A stretch of DNA of 64,000 nucleotides from JAGVSR01 sp963708775 (GTDB lineage Bacteria; Pseudomonadota; Alphaproteobacteria; Rhizobiales; Hyphomicrobiaceae). Shown here piece after piece: positions 26,586 to 34,943 of this stretch (position 1 is the first letter of the stretch; every line of letters starts with the position of its first letter). The position numbers and the translations under genes were made by a program. The stretch is from the NCBI GenBank assembly GCA_963708775.1, contig CAVPTI010000020.1:310001-374000 (forward strand). Reading direction: 5' to 3'. The notes under the pieces were generated by a model, which ran no database searches, was not told the origin of the DNA, and saw only the letters and a list, made by a program, of their open reading frames with translations.

Positions 26586-27332
26586 ATGTCGACCGCCAAA
26601 TCGGCCTTCCTTTCCGCTTTCTCGCGCAATGACAATCCGCGTCGCGAAACGCTTCGGACCGAACTCGCCAAATCGGCGGCCCGGGAGAGCGGCATTCAAC
26701 CCAGGCCCAAGCTGGTTCTGGCCAGCGCCAGTCCGCGGCGGCTCATGCTGCTCGACCAAGCCGGCATCAAGCCTGACGCCTTGCGGCCGGCTTCGCTGGA
26801 CGAGACCCCCAAAAAGGGCGAAATGCCCCGGGCGCTGGTGGCGCGGCTCGCGCGGGCTAAGGCGGAAGCCGCCCGCGATCAGATCGCGAACGATCGCGAT
26901 ATCGCGGATGCCTATGTTCTGGCCGCCGATACGATCGTGTCGAACAATCTGAAGATCTTCGGCAAGCCGCAGCAGGTGGAAGAAGCGGTGGAGTTTCTCA
27001 ATCGGTTGTCGGGCCGCTCACACCGGGTTCTGACGGCGGTCTGCCTGATCACACCTCAAGATAGGGTCCGCACGAAGATCGTCGATACCAAGGTTCGCTT
27101 CAAATATCTGACGAAAACGGAGATCGAGGCCTACATCGCCACACGCGAATGGCGCGACAAGGCCGGCGGTTATGCGATCCAGGGGCTCGCGGGCTCTTTC
27201 GTACAGAAGATCAAGGGTTCGTACACGAACGTCGTGGGGCTGCCGCTGACGGAAGTCGTGTCGATGCTTGTGTCAGAAGGCTTCCCCATCCATTTCAACT
27301 GGATCCGTGCAGCGGAAGCGGACCGGGATTGA
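26586..27332 (+). CDS. maf: Maf family nucleotide pyrophosphatase
   Basis: A 248-residue Maf protein, which hydrolyses non-canonical or selected nucleoside triphosphates. The family start LVLASASPRRLMLLDQAGI is preceded by about 40 extra polar residues, so translation may begin later or the protein has an N-terminal extension. Catalytic AADTIV, the FGKPQ and GGYAIQGLAGSFV motifs and GSYTNVVGLPL are present. yacG follows 49 bases downstream, a common pair in alphaproteobacteria. Confidence 0.93.
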   Translation: MSTAKSAFLSAFSRNDNPRRETLRTELAKSAARESGIQPRPKLVLASASPRRLMLLDQAGIKPDALRPASLDETPKKGEMPRALVARLARAKAEAARDQIANDRDIADAYVLAADTIVSNNLKIFGKPQQVEEAVEFLNRLSGRSHRVLTAVCLITPQDRVRTKIVDTKVRFKYLTKTEIEAYIATREWRDKAGGYAIQGLAGSFVQKIKGSYTNVVGLPLTEVVSMLVSEGFPIHFNWIRAAEADRD

Positions 27333-27380
27333 TCGGATGCCGACGCTGCCAGGTGGACCGAGTTCCAATGGATCGAGCGC

Positions 27381-27608
27381 ATGAGTGATCAGAAGGCCGT
27401 AGGCCGCTGCCCCACCTGCCGCAAACCGACGGTGCAGCAGCATCGTCCGTTCTGTTCGAAGCGCTGCGCCGATATCGACCTGGCGCGTTGGCTCGGTGGC
27501 ACGTTCGTTATCCCCGGCGCTGCTTCGGACGTGGCGGATGATACGGCCATGGCGCCCCGTGAACGGGGTTCTGGAGACGGGCGGGGATCTGACGCCGACG
27601 ACGACTGA
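27381..27608 (+). CDS. yacG: DNA gyrase inhibitor YacG, zinc protein
   Basis: A 75-residue protein with the zinc motif CPTC near the N-terminus and FCSKRC further on, then the family signature DIDLARWLGG. YacG binds GyrB and inhibits DNA binding by gyrase. The tail is acidic and disordered (GRGSDADDD). It follows maf, and tRNA-Phe lies 113 bases downstream. Confidence 0.93.
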   Translation: MSDQKAVGRCPTCRKPTVQQHRPFCSKRCADIDLARWLGGTFVIPGAASDVADDTAMAPRERGSGDGRGSDADDD

Positions 27609-27721
27609 GCGACGCCGCCCTTCGATACGCGCGATCTCGCAATGGCCGCTGGACAGGGGCCGAAGCGGCACCTATAAGACGCCGACTTTCGCGTGCGGTC
27701 GCATCCCGGCCGGGCGAAAAT

Positions 27722-27797
27722 GCCCAGGTAGCTCAGTTGGTAGAGCATGCGACTGAAAATCGCAGTGTCGCTGGTTCAATTCCGGCCCTGGGCACCA
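27722..27797 (+). tRNA. tRNA-Phe (anticodon GAA)
   Basis: A complete 76-base tRNA with encoded CCA. The acceptor stem pairs GCCCAGG with CCTGGGC, the anticodon loop CTGAAAA has GAA at 27755-27757, and the T-arm holds GGTTCAATTCC. A short T-run follows the CCA and may end transcription. It lies intact between yacG and an L,D-transpeptidase gene, with no integrase beside it. Confidence 0.97.
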
Positions 27798-28042
27798 TTT
27801 TTCATTCGATTTGATGACGTGAGCGCCCCCCGCGCGACGTGTGCTGGCGGCATAGTGGCCACAGTGGCGTTTCGATCGTGTCTGGGATGACCACATAGGG
27901 GCGTGTTCGGCTTGTCGCAGGCCGCAACTCATCGCAGACTTGATCCACCAATTTTGAACTGTCTGCTCGGCGCGCCGCGGTTTGCGGCCGCCTGCTCGTG
28001 TTCACAAAAGCCAAGCCATTTATCGACGCGAGGATGCCGTCC

Positions 28043-28618
28043 ATGCCCCACGCCCTGACCGTCCGGAATTTTGTCGCCTGCCTGTTCGCAGGTCTCGTCG
28101 CGCTGAGCGTCCGCCCTGCGCCGGCATCGGCTCAGGACTTCCTGTCGTTCCTGTGGGGTGGCGGGTACCGGGAAGACATTTCCTTCCCAGCCAGTGTCGC
28201 ACCACGGCAGGTCATCGTTTCGTTCGGAGACCGGAAGCTATACTGGGTCTACGCGAAGGGCGCGGCGCTCTCCTACCCGATCGCGGTTCCGCGCGAGCAG
28301 AGCCGCTGGTCGGGCGTGACCTCGGTTTCACGCAAGGCCGTCAATCCGGGCTGGACGCCGACGGCTGAGATGCGCCGCGAGAATCCGAAATTGCCCTACT
28401 ACGTTCCGGGCGGACATCCGCAGAACCCGCTTGGCGTGCGCGCGCTCTATCTCGGAGCTTCGACCTATCGCATCCATGGGACCGACGCGCCATGGACCAT
28501 CGGGACGGCAGTCTCGAAGGGCTGCATCCGCATGTATAACGAGGACGTGCTGGATCTCTATCCGCGTGTTCCCGTCGGCACGCGCGTGACCGTGACATGG
28601 AAGCGGTTCACGACGTAA
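28043..28618 (+). CDS. L,D-transpeptidase (YkuD domain), exported
   Basis: A 191-residue protein with a signal peptide (NFVACLFAGLVALSV, cleavage near ASAQD). The YkuD active site is complete: IHGTDAP and SKGCIRMYNEDVLDLY with the catalytic cysteine. Such enzymes make 3-3 peptidoglycan crosslinks or attach proteins to the wall in the periplasm. I chose the ATG at 28043, nine bases after GAGG; the codons at 27998 and 28034 are less good. It stands alone after tRNA-Phe. Confidence 0.93.
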   Translation: MPHALTVRNFVACLFAGLVALSVRPAPASAQDFLSFLWGGGYREDISFPASVAPRQVIVSFGDRKLYWVYAKGAALSYPIAVPREQSRWSGVTSVSRKAVNPGWTPTAEMRRENPKLPYYVPGGHPQNPLGVRALYLGASTYRIHGTDAPWTIGTAVSKGCIRMYNEDVLDLYPRVPVGTRVTVTWKRFTT

Positions 28619-28632
28619 AGATTCAGGCGACC

Positions 28633-29016
28633 TCAGGCCTTCACTGCCAGTCCGAGATCGGCCAATTCGTAGAGCGGCCGAATTTCAATTTCGCTCGGTC
28701 CCGGCATGGGATTAGGGCAGCGCATCACCCACGCGACGGCCTCATCCAGATCTCTAACTTCCCAGAGCCAGAAGCCGGCGACGAGTTCGCTCGGATGGGC
28801 GAAGGGTCCGTCGACGACCGTGCGGCGCGAGCCGTCGAATGCGACGCGCTTTCCGTGCGACGAGGGTTTCAGGCCATCACCAGCGAGAAGAATGCCGGCT
28901 GCGCTGAGTTCGTCGTTGAACCTGCCCATGGCTTCCATCATCGCCATCGTTTCAGCCGTCGGCGAAAAGCCCCTTTCGCTATCCTCGGTCGCCTTCACCA
29001 GCACCATCACACGCAT
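28633..29016 (-). CDS. YCII-related (DGPF) domain protein
   Basis: A 127-residue protein from the ATG at 29016, which has a perfect AGGAGG upstream. MRVMVLVKATEDSE at the start, VVDGPFAHPSELVAGFWLWEV in the middle and PMPGPSEIEIRPLYEL at the end match the YCII-like family, small cytoplasmic proteins often linked to ECF sigma factors. No sigma factor is adjacent here. It is convergent with the L,D-transpeptidase gene. Function is unknown. Confidence 0.88.
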   Translation of the reverse strand: MRVMVLVKATEDSERGFSPTAETMAMMEAMGRFNDELSAAGILLAGDGLKPSSHGKRVAFDGSRRTVVDGPFAHPSELVAGFWLWEVRDLDEAVAWVMRCPNPMPGPSEIEIRPLYELADLGLAVKA

Positions 29017-29116
29017 CGTGTGCCTCCTTAGGGCTTCAGCTGTGGAACGACGAATGCGCCCTGAGTCGCCCTCAAGGGTCGTTATACTTCGGCTACTGCT
29101 CACGAGACGCGCTCGA

Positions 29117-30667
29117 CTACTCCCACTCGATGGTGCCGGGGGGTTTTGAGGTGACGTCGTAGACGACGCGATTGATGCCGCGCACTTCGTTGATGATGCG
29201 GGTTGCGACGCGGCCGAGGAAGCCCATGTCGAAGGGGAAGAAATCCGCCGTCATGCCGTCGACGGACGTGACCGCGCGCAGGCCGAGCACGTGGTCGTAG
29301 GTGCGGCCGTCGCCCATCACGCCGACGGTGCGCACGGGCAGCAGCACCGCAAATGCCTGCCAGATGGCGTCATAGAGGCCCGCGTTGCGGATCTCGTCGA
29401 GGTAGATGGCGTCGGCCTTGCGCAGGATGTCGAGCTTCTCGGGCGTGATTTCGCCCGGGATGCGGATGGCGAGGCCGGGGCCGGGGAACGGGTGGCGGCC
29501 GACGAAGGCTTCGGGCAGGCCAAGTTCGCGGCCGAGCGCGCGGACTTCATCCTTGAAGAGTTCGCGCAGGGGCTCGACGAGCTTCATGTTCATGCGCTCG
29601 GGCAGGCCGCCGACGTTGTGGTGCGATTTGATCGTGACCGAAGGGCCGCCGGTGAAGGAGACGCTTTCGATCACGTCGGGGTAGAGCGTGCCCTGGGCGA
29701 GGAACGCGGCGCCGCCGATTTTCTTCGCTTCCTTTTCGAAGACGTCGATGAAGAGGCGGCCGATGGTCTTGCGCTTGGTCTCGGGGTCGCTGATCCCCTT
29801 GAGTTCGCCGAGGAACAGTTCGGACGCGTCGACGTGGACGAGCGGAATATTGTAATGGTCGCGAAACAGATCGACGACCTGTTCGGCTTCCGCTTGGCGC
29901 ATGAGGCCGTGATCGACGAAGACGCAGGTGAGCTGGTCGCCGATGGCCTCGTGGATCAGCACGGCGGCGACGGCGCTATCGACGCCGCCCGACAGGCCGC
30001 AGATGACGCGGCCACTGCCGACCTGAGCCTTGATCTTGGCGATCATTTCGCGTCGGTAGGCGGCCATCGTCCAGTCGGACTTCAGGCCCGCGATCTTATG
30101 CACGAAGTTGGCGATCAGCTTGGCGCCGTCGGGCGTGTGCACGACTTCCGGGTGGAACTGCACCGCGTAGAAACGGCGGGCTTCGTCGGCCACCGCCGCG
30201 TAGGGTGCGTTCTCGCTGGTCGCGATCACCTTGAAGCCGTCGGGCAGGCGCGTGACACGGTCGCCGTGGCTCATCCAGACTTGATGCCGCTCGCCCTTGC
30301 TCCACACGCCATCGAAGAGAGCGGAGGGCTCGCGGACCTCGAGCATGGCGCGGCCGAACTCGCGGTGGTGGCCGCTTTCGACTTTGCCGCCGAGCTGCTC
30401 GGACATGGTCTGCTGGCCGTAGCAGATGCCGAGGACGGGGATGCCGCTATCGAACACGGCCTGCGGGGCGCGGGGGCTGCCGGTTTCGGTGACGGAGGCG
30501 GGGCCGCCGGAGAGGATGACGGCTCGGGGCTGGAGGCGCTCGAAGGCGGCTTCGGCGCTCTGGAACGGATGGATCTCGCAGTAGACGCCCGATTCCCGCA
30601 CGCGGCGCGCGATGAGCTGCGTCACCTGGCTGCCGAAATCGATGATGAGGACGGTGTCGGGGGTCAT
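29117..30667 (-). CDS. guaA: GMP synthase, glutamine-hydrolysing
   Basis: A 516-residue two-domain enzyme that converts XMP to GMP. The class I glutaminase part has Cys82 in GICYGQQ and the histidine in QFHPEVVHT. The ATP pyrophosphatase part has the P-loop SGGVDSAVAA, and the C-terminal dimerisation region ends SKPPGTIEWE. The ATG at 30667 gives the standard N-terminus (TVLIIDFGSQVTQLIAR). guaB lies 6 kb away on the same strand. Confidence 0.97.
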   Translation of the reverse strand: MTPDTVLIIDFGSQVTQLIARRVRESGVYCEIHPFQSAEAAFERLQPRAVILSGGPASVTETGSPRAPQAVFDSGIPVLGICYGQQTMSEQLGGKVESGHHREFGRAMLEVREPSALFDGVWSKGERHQVWMSHGDRVTRLPDGFKVIATSENAPYAAVADEARRFYAVQFHPEVVHTPDGAKLIANFVHKIAGLKSDWTMAAYRREMIAKIKAQVGSGRVICGLSGGVDSAVAAVLIHEAIGDQLTCVFVDHGLMRQAEAEQVVDLFRDHYNIPLVHVDASELFLGELKGISDPETKRKTIGRLFIDVFEKEAKKIGGAAFLAQGTLYPDVIESVSFTGGPSVTIKSHHNVGGLPERMNMKLVEPLRELFKDEVRALGRELGLPEAFVGRHPFPGPGLAIRIPGEITPEKLDILRKADAIYLDEIRNAGLYDAIWQAFAVLLPVRTVGVMGDGRTYDHVLGLRAVTSVDGMTADFFPFDMGFLGRVATRIINEVRGINRVVYDVTSKPPGTIEWE

Positions 30668-30873
30668 TGGGCAGGTTGGCTCCGGCGGCAATCGGGGGCC
30701 ACGGACCGGCCCGTCAAGGCGGTAGACCACCCGGTCCCGGCAGCGTCAAGGCGGGCCGGCGCCGCAAGAGTGGTTTCGCACGGGAATGGCAGGTCATCCC
30801 GGGTGCCGACGTGATCGGCACCCACACGACGCCCGGCTTTAGGTATGGTCGCAGCTGAACGAGGGGGGCCAGG

Positions 30874-31623
30874 GTGGCGGTCGAAACATCCATTCTGACA
30901 GTGTTCGCGGCGGCCATGGTCACGGCGCTGGCGACTGGGCTCGGTGCGCTGCCGTTCCTGTTTGTCAAGACACTCGACCGGTTCTGGATCTCGATTGCGA
31001 ATGCCATGGCGGGCGGGCTCATGTTGGCCGCCACCCACAGTCTCGTGGCCGAGGGCATTACGCTTTCGCCGGAGCGGCTCATTTTTGGATTGTTGCTGGG
31101 GTTGGCCGCAATCGTCGCGGCGAAACACTGGCTCGATGATGCGGATCACGTGGAGATCGCGAGCCTGGGCGGGATCGATGCGCGTAAGGCGTTCCTGATC
31201 ATCGCCGTCATGACGGCTCACTCATTCGCGGAGGGCGTGGGTGTCGGTGTGTCGTTCGGGGGCTCGGGTGATCTGGCGACCTTCATCACCGCAGCCATCG
31301 CAGTTCACAACATCCCTGAAGGTCTCGCTATCAGCCTCGTGCTGGTGCCGCGCGGAACGCCGGTATGGCAGGCTGCGCTGTGGTCGGTGTTTTCCAGTCT
31401 GCCGCAACCGATTGCGGCCGTGCCCGCCTTTCTGGCGGTTGAGGAGTTCACACCGTTCCTGCCTGTCGGCTTTGGGATCGCGGCCGGCGCAATGATCTGG
31501 ATGGTGTTTTCTGAACTCATACCGGATGCCAACCGCAGTGCGTCATCGGGAACGGTCGGCATCGTGGTGACGCTGTCTTTTGCGGCAATGCTGGCTTTTC
31601 AGTATCTCGTGCTCAAGGGTTGA
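30874..31623 (+). CDS. ZIP family metal transporter
   Basis: A 249-residue membrane protein with eight likely helices. The metal-binding helices carry HSFAEGVGVG and HNIPEGLAIS, the conserved ZIP motifs; zinc or iron import is usual for the family. The start is a GTG with GAGGGG just upstream. The histidine-rich loop of many ZIP proteins is short here. It ends convergently with the tspO-like gene, overlapping it by 11 bases. The direction and metal are not given by sequence. Confidence 0.9.
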   Translation: MAVETSILTVFAAAMVTALATGLGALPFLFVKTLDRFWISIANAMAGGLMLAATHSLVAEGITLSPERLIFGLLLGLAAIVAAKHWLDDADHVEIASLGGIDARKAFLIIAVMTAHSFAEGVGVGVSFGGSGDLATFITAAIAVHNIPEGLAISLVLVPRGTPVWQAALWSVFSSLPQPIAAVPAFLAVEEFTPFLPVGFGIAAGAMIWMVFSELIPDANRSASSGTVGIVVTLSFAAMLAFQYLVLKG

Positions 31624-32065
31624 GACGCCAGACGGCAAAGTTCAGCGCGCCGGCGAACGAGACCCAGAAGAAATACGGGATAAACAAATACGCGGCCGTC
31701 TGGCTGACGGGCCAAGCAAGGATGATGAAGGCGACGATCGAGATCCAGAGCAGGACGAGATCGATAAAGGCGAGACCGATTTCCTGGCGGCCAAACATGA
31801 TCCAAGACCACGCCATGTTGAACAGCAGACTGAGGCCCCACACGACGAGCGCGGCCTTCACGCCTTCCACTTCCCAGACCTTCCAGCCGGCAACGGCGAT
31901 CATGGTGTAAAGCACCGTCCACGCGATTGGGAACAGCCAGTTGGGCGGCGTCCACGACGGCTTGTTCAGCGCGGCGTACCAGGGGCCGGGCTGGAACAAG
32001 GCGCCGGTGCTGGCCGCGACGAACACAAAGCCAAGAAAGGCGCCCAGCGGGAGATAACTGCTCAT
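31613..32065 (-). CDS. tspO: TspO/MBR family membrane protein
   Basis: A 150-residue protein with five membrane helices. The tryptophan-rich KPSWTPPNWLFPIAWTVLY and WSWIMFGRQEIGLAF are typical of TspO, an outer-membrane or envelope protein that binds porphyrins and cholesterol-like ligands and affects tetrapyrrole-linked regulation in alphaproteobacteria. The ATG at 32065 fits the family start. It is convergent with the ZIP gene. Confidence 0.92.
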   Translation of the reverse strand: MSSYLPLGAFLGFVFVAASTGALFQPGPWYAALNKPSWTPPNWLFPIAWTVLYTMIAVAGWKVWEVEGVKAALVVWGLSLLFNMAWSWIMFGRQEIGLAFIDLVLLWISIVAFIILAWPVSQTAAYLFIPYFFWVSFAGALNFAVWRLNP

Positions 32066-32136
32066 CGACCGGTTCCGTTCTGTGAGTTGACTTGATGTGT
32101 AAACGATTGTTGTGCGCGCGTGGATGCCTGCAGCGC

Positions 32137-33057
32137 TCAAGAAACGCGAACGGATACTGTTCCGTTCGGCGACATGAGCGACGCAAGTTCCGAGACGACG
32201 TCCTCGACGTGCTCGAACACCCAGAAATGACCGACGCCTTCCAAGCTGTGCAGCGTGCTATTGGGCAGTTGACGGGCAAGCCAGCGGGCGGCCTGTGGCG
32301 GAACAACGTGGTCTTCGGTGCCCTGCCAGACGACGGCCGGCGCGGTGACGTCGCGAAATTGAACGCCCCATGGACGGCCATAGATCTCCAGATCCGCCGT
32401 TCCGCCACTGCCGCCCTGGCGGAAGGCCTCGAGCGTCATGGTGCGCATCAACTGGGCGACGTCCGCCCGCGACAGGATTTCGGCATCGACGGACGAGGCG
32501 AGCTTCGGCATCAAGCTGATGAACATTTCCGGCCCATGGCGATATATCCACGCGCTGAGATCGCCCAAAGGATGGGTCAGCCACGTCCGGTAGGGCATGT
32601 GCATAAAGAAGCGATCGTGAAGAAACGAAACCGGATCCAGGGCTGCATCCGGGCTGGCCGCGTAATCGGCAACGGGACCCATCGGCGAAACCAGTGCGAG
32701 GGCGGTGATCCGATCCTTCAGGGTTGCGGCCAGTGACACAGCGTACGGGCTTCCGCCAGAGACACCCAGCAGGGCAAAGCGATTAAGTCCGAGGGCATTG
32801 GCAAAGGCGTGCAGCCACTCGGTTCGCGACGCGAGGGCGGGATGATCGTCGAACGGCGTCAGACCGTAGCCGGGCCGGTCAGGTGCGACGACGCGCAAGC
32901 CGTAGGATTTAGCGGCCGCATCGGCTGCGGAGAACATCAGGCGGGAGGCCGGCGCGCCATGCAAGGCGATGACGGGCTGGCCATCCGGTGCACCATATTC
33001 CGCATAACCGACCGTGCTGCCGTTGGGCAGGACCAGGATTTGACTATCGCGCAACAT
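32137..33057 (-). CDS. Alpha/beta hydrolase
   Basis: A 306-residue hydrolase with the oxyanion HG (ALHGAP), nucleophile elbow GVSGGSPY, acid in GTEDHVVP and catalytic histidine in GVGHFWV. The lid region is of medium length. The substrate cannot be predicted; esterase or epoxide-hydrolase-like activity is possible. It ends 71 bases upstream of tspO in the same direction. Confidence 0.9.
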   Translation of the reverse strand: MLRDSQILVLPNGSTVGYAEYGAPDGQPVIALHGAPASRLMFSAADAAAKSYGLRVVAPDRPGYGLTPFDDHPALASRTEWLHAFANALGLNRFALLGVSGGSPYAVSLAATLKDRITALALVSPMGPVADYAASPDAALDPVSFLHDRFFMHMPYRTWLTHPLGDLSAWIYRHGPEMFISLMPKLASSVDAEILSRADVAQLMRTMTLEAFRQGGSGGTADLEIYGRPWGVQFRDVTAPAVVWQGTEDHVVPPQAARWLARQLPNSTLHSLEGVGHFWVFEHVEDVVSELASLMSPNGTVSVRVS

Positions 33058-33239
33058 GGCATCCTTTTTGGTGCGCCATCCGACTGCCCGTTGGGCAGCC
33101 GGCCGGATGGCGGGAAGGGTAATTGCGCCATCCGATTGCAGCCGGCCGGATGGCTTGTGATTAGCAACGCTCGACTCTCACGGTCTTGCGGACTATCACG
33201 CTCGCGCCTGCCGCCGCCATGCCCGGAGATGCCACACCC

Positions 33240-33644
33240 ATGCTGCTCGTGAAAACGCGTCTTGGGCAAAGCCCGATCGATGGAACGGGCTTGTTTGCTG
33301 CCGAAGCCATCAAGGCGGGCGCTGTTACGTGGCGCTTCATGCCGGGCTTTGACCAACTTTTCACATCTGAGCAGATCGCAGCGCTTCCCGATGTCGCGCG
33401 TGCGGCGATCGAGACCTATACCTACGTCGATCGCGCGAGCGGACTTTACGTCTATTGCCTCGACAATGCCCGCTTCATGAACCACGCCGACGACCCCAAT
33501 ACAGCCGGCGTCCACATGGAGGGATCGATCGAGGGCTATGATGTGGCGACGCGCGATATCGCTGAGGGCGAGGAACTGACTTGCGATTACCGGCTGTTCG
33601 ACGGAAATTTTGCATCCAAAATCGGCGCCTCCATCAGCGGATGA
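33240..33644 (+). CDS. Small SET-domain protein
   Basis: A 134-residue protein formed almost only of a SET fold: the start SPIDGTGLFAAEAIKAG, then YCLDNARFMNHADDPNTA (the NHS-like core) and EGEELTCDYRLF at the end. SET proteins methylate lysines with S-adenosylmethionine; in bacteria the targets are mostly unknown. GGAG lies ahead of the ATG at 33240. A second SET gene lies 370 bases downstream on the other strand, with one small gene between them. Confidence 0.88.
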   Translation: MLLVKTRLGQSPIDGTGLFAAEAIKAGAVTWRFMPGFDQLFTSEQIAALPDVARAAIETYTYVDRASGLYVYCLDNARFMNHADDPNTAGVHMEGSIEGYDVATRDIAEGEELTCDYRLFDGNFASKIGASISG

Positions 33645-33894
33645 TGGGATGTAACGGCTTGGCAGCGTTACGTCGAAGTTCTTGCCTGCGTTGGTAGCGA
33701 GCGCGAAGTCGCGGGGCCAAGACATAGGCGATCGGTAAAGCGAGCAGGAAGCTCACAACCGTCACCACCCAGATGAGCGTTGACGCCTGTTCGGCCAAAG
33801 TGGGAATGGACAGGACGGCCGTGACGCCGATGCCGAACAAGACAGCATTGACCATCATGTAAATTACAGCGGTTATCATCCAGCGTCTGGACAT
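33634..33894 (-). CDS. Small two-helix membrane protein
   Basis: An 86-residue protein with two membrane helices (WMITAVIYMMVNAVLFGIGV; TLIWVVTVVSFLLALPIAYV) and a basic C-terminal tail rich in Arg. It overlaps the SET gene end by 11 bases, tail-to-tail. The pattern is that of a real small inner-membrane protein, but I do not recognise the family. Confidence 0.7.
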   Translation of the reverse strand: MSRRWMITAVIYMMVNAVLFGIGVTAVLSIPTLAEQASTLIWVVTVVSFLLALPIAYVLAPRLRARYQRRQELRRNAAKPLHPIIR

Positions 33895-34013
33895 GACGGA
33901 TCCTCAGGTTGGCGACGACGGTCTCGACGCCGTGCCTGATGAACCATGCAGCACGCGGCTAAGTTCCCGCCGCAGCGAAACCAACAATTGCTCAAAGCCC
34001 GTGGTGGCGGAAA

Positions 34014-34592
34014 TTACGCGCGGACGCGGCTGCCATTTCCGAAGCGGCCGAAGACGCCGGTGACAGGGCGCGTCAGCAGGCGGCGGCGCAGCTTGGCGAT
34101 GCGGCGCTGGAGATAGGGCGAAAAATATCCTTGGTAGCGCGGCCAGAGTTCGGCTCGCTTCCAGTCGTCGCCGGTGACGCGGCCACGGCATTCGGCGGCG
34201 CCGCAGCAGCAATCGAACTCGTCGTAGGCCGAGCCGTCGCTCATCGCATAATCATAGGTAATATCTTCGCCGGGGCGGATGTCGCGCATGGCGACGAGTG
34301 CAATCTGGCCTGACAGGCCGGCGTTCGGCGCGCAGCTGTGGTTGACGTAGTCGGGCGGTTCGCAATCGGTCAGTGACACCAGATAGTGGTCCTCTTCGAC
34401 TTGCAGCGAGTGGCGCTTTGCGTGCGGCGGAAGGGTGACGAGTTCGGTGCCATCGACGAGCGTGCCACTCCAAACCACGATCAGTTCGCCTTTTGCGATG
34501 GGTTCTTTGGCGACCACCGTATAGCCGCCCCGGTCGTCGGCTGAACGCACTTCACACTTCCGGGAAAGAAACGAATTCTGACTGCTCTGCAT
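34014..34592 (-). CDS. SET-domain protein with cysteine post-SET motif
   Basis: A 192-residue protein. The SET core is seen as GYTVVAKEPIAKGELIVVW, YVNHSCAPNAGL and IRPGEDITYDYAMSD, followed by a cysteine cluster (FDCCCGAAECRG) like the post-SET zinc site of eukaryotic lysine methyltransferases. The tail is strongly basic (RIAKLRRRLLTRP). It would methylate a lysine in an unknown protein target. It is distinct from the smaller SET protein nearby, which lacks the cysteines. Confidence 0.9.
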   Translation of the reverse strand: MQSSQNSFLSRKCEVRSADDRGGYTVVAKEPIAKGELIVVWSGTLVDGTELVTLPPHAKRHSLQVEEDHYLVSLTDCEPPDYVNHSCAPNAGLSGQIALVAMRDIRPGEDITYDYAMSDGSAYDEFDCCCGAAECRGRVTGDDWKRAELWPRYQGYFSPYLQRRIAKLRRRLLTRPVTGVFGRFGNGSRVRA

Positions 34593-34943
34593 CCACGAGC
34601 CTCACAAGCCTGACCAACCGCGCCTAACGTGGAGCGGAGACGAACGTTCAAAAGTTCGAAAGCGAGAGGAAGAAAGGAGCGCGTTCGCCGCTTGCGAGGC
34701 GAAGCCTGAAAGGCTGGGATCGCGTGGCACGAGGGCCATGATCGACGATCGTCTCCCCATGTCGTGCGCGACGGGGACCGTCCCCGGTCGAACACGACGG
34801 CAGCTCGGCTGGCATGTTCCGCGATCAACCGGGTGGCCGCCCGCGGAACGGAAACCACACGCGCCGTATGGCCCGATTACGATAGCTATCGCAGCATTGC
34901 GACATTGCAAGATGCGCTCACGAACTTTTCGGCAGAGAAGTCG
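34593..34943. other. Intergenic region between the SET gene and the RsmB-like gene
   Basis: About 350 bases of GC-rich DNA. Reading frames cross it, but none has family-like features. Nothing beyond a probable promoter for the SET gene is seen. Confidence 0.4.

Noticed and set aside
27722..27797. tRNA-Phe as a second integration site
   Set aside because: The tRNA is complete and flanked by normal chromosomal genes; no repeat of its 3' end was seen elsewhere in the window.
29291..30814. 507-codon open frame opposite guaA
   Set aside because: It is rich in Asp, Glu, Ala and Gly without hydrophobic core patterns, and guaA on the other strand is certain.
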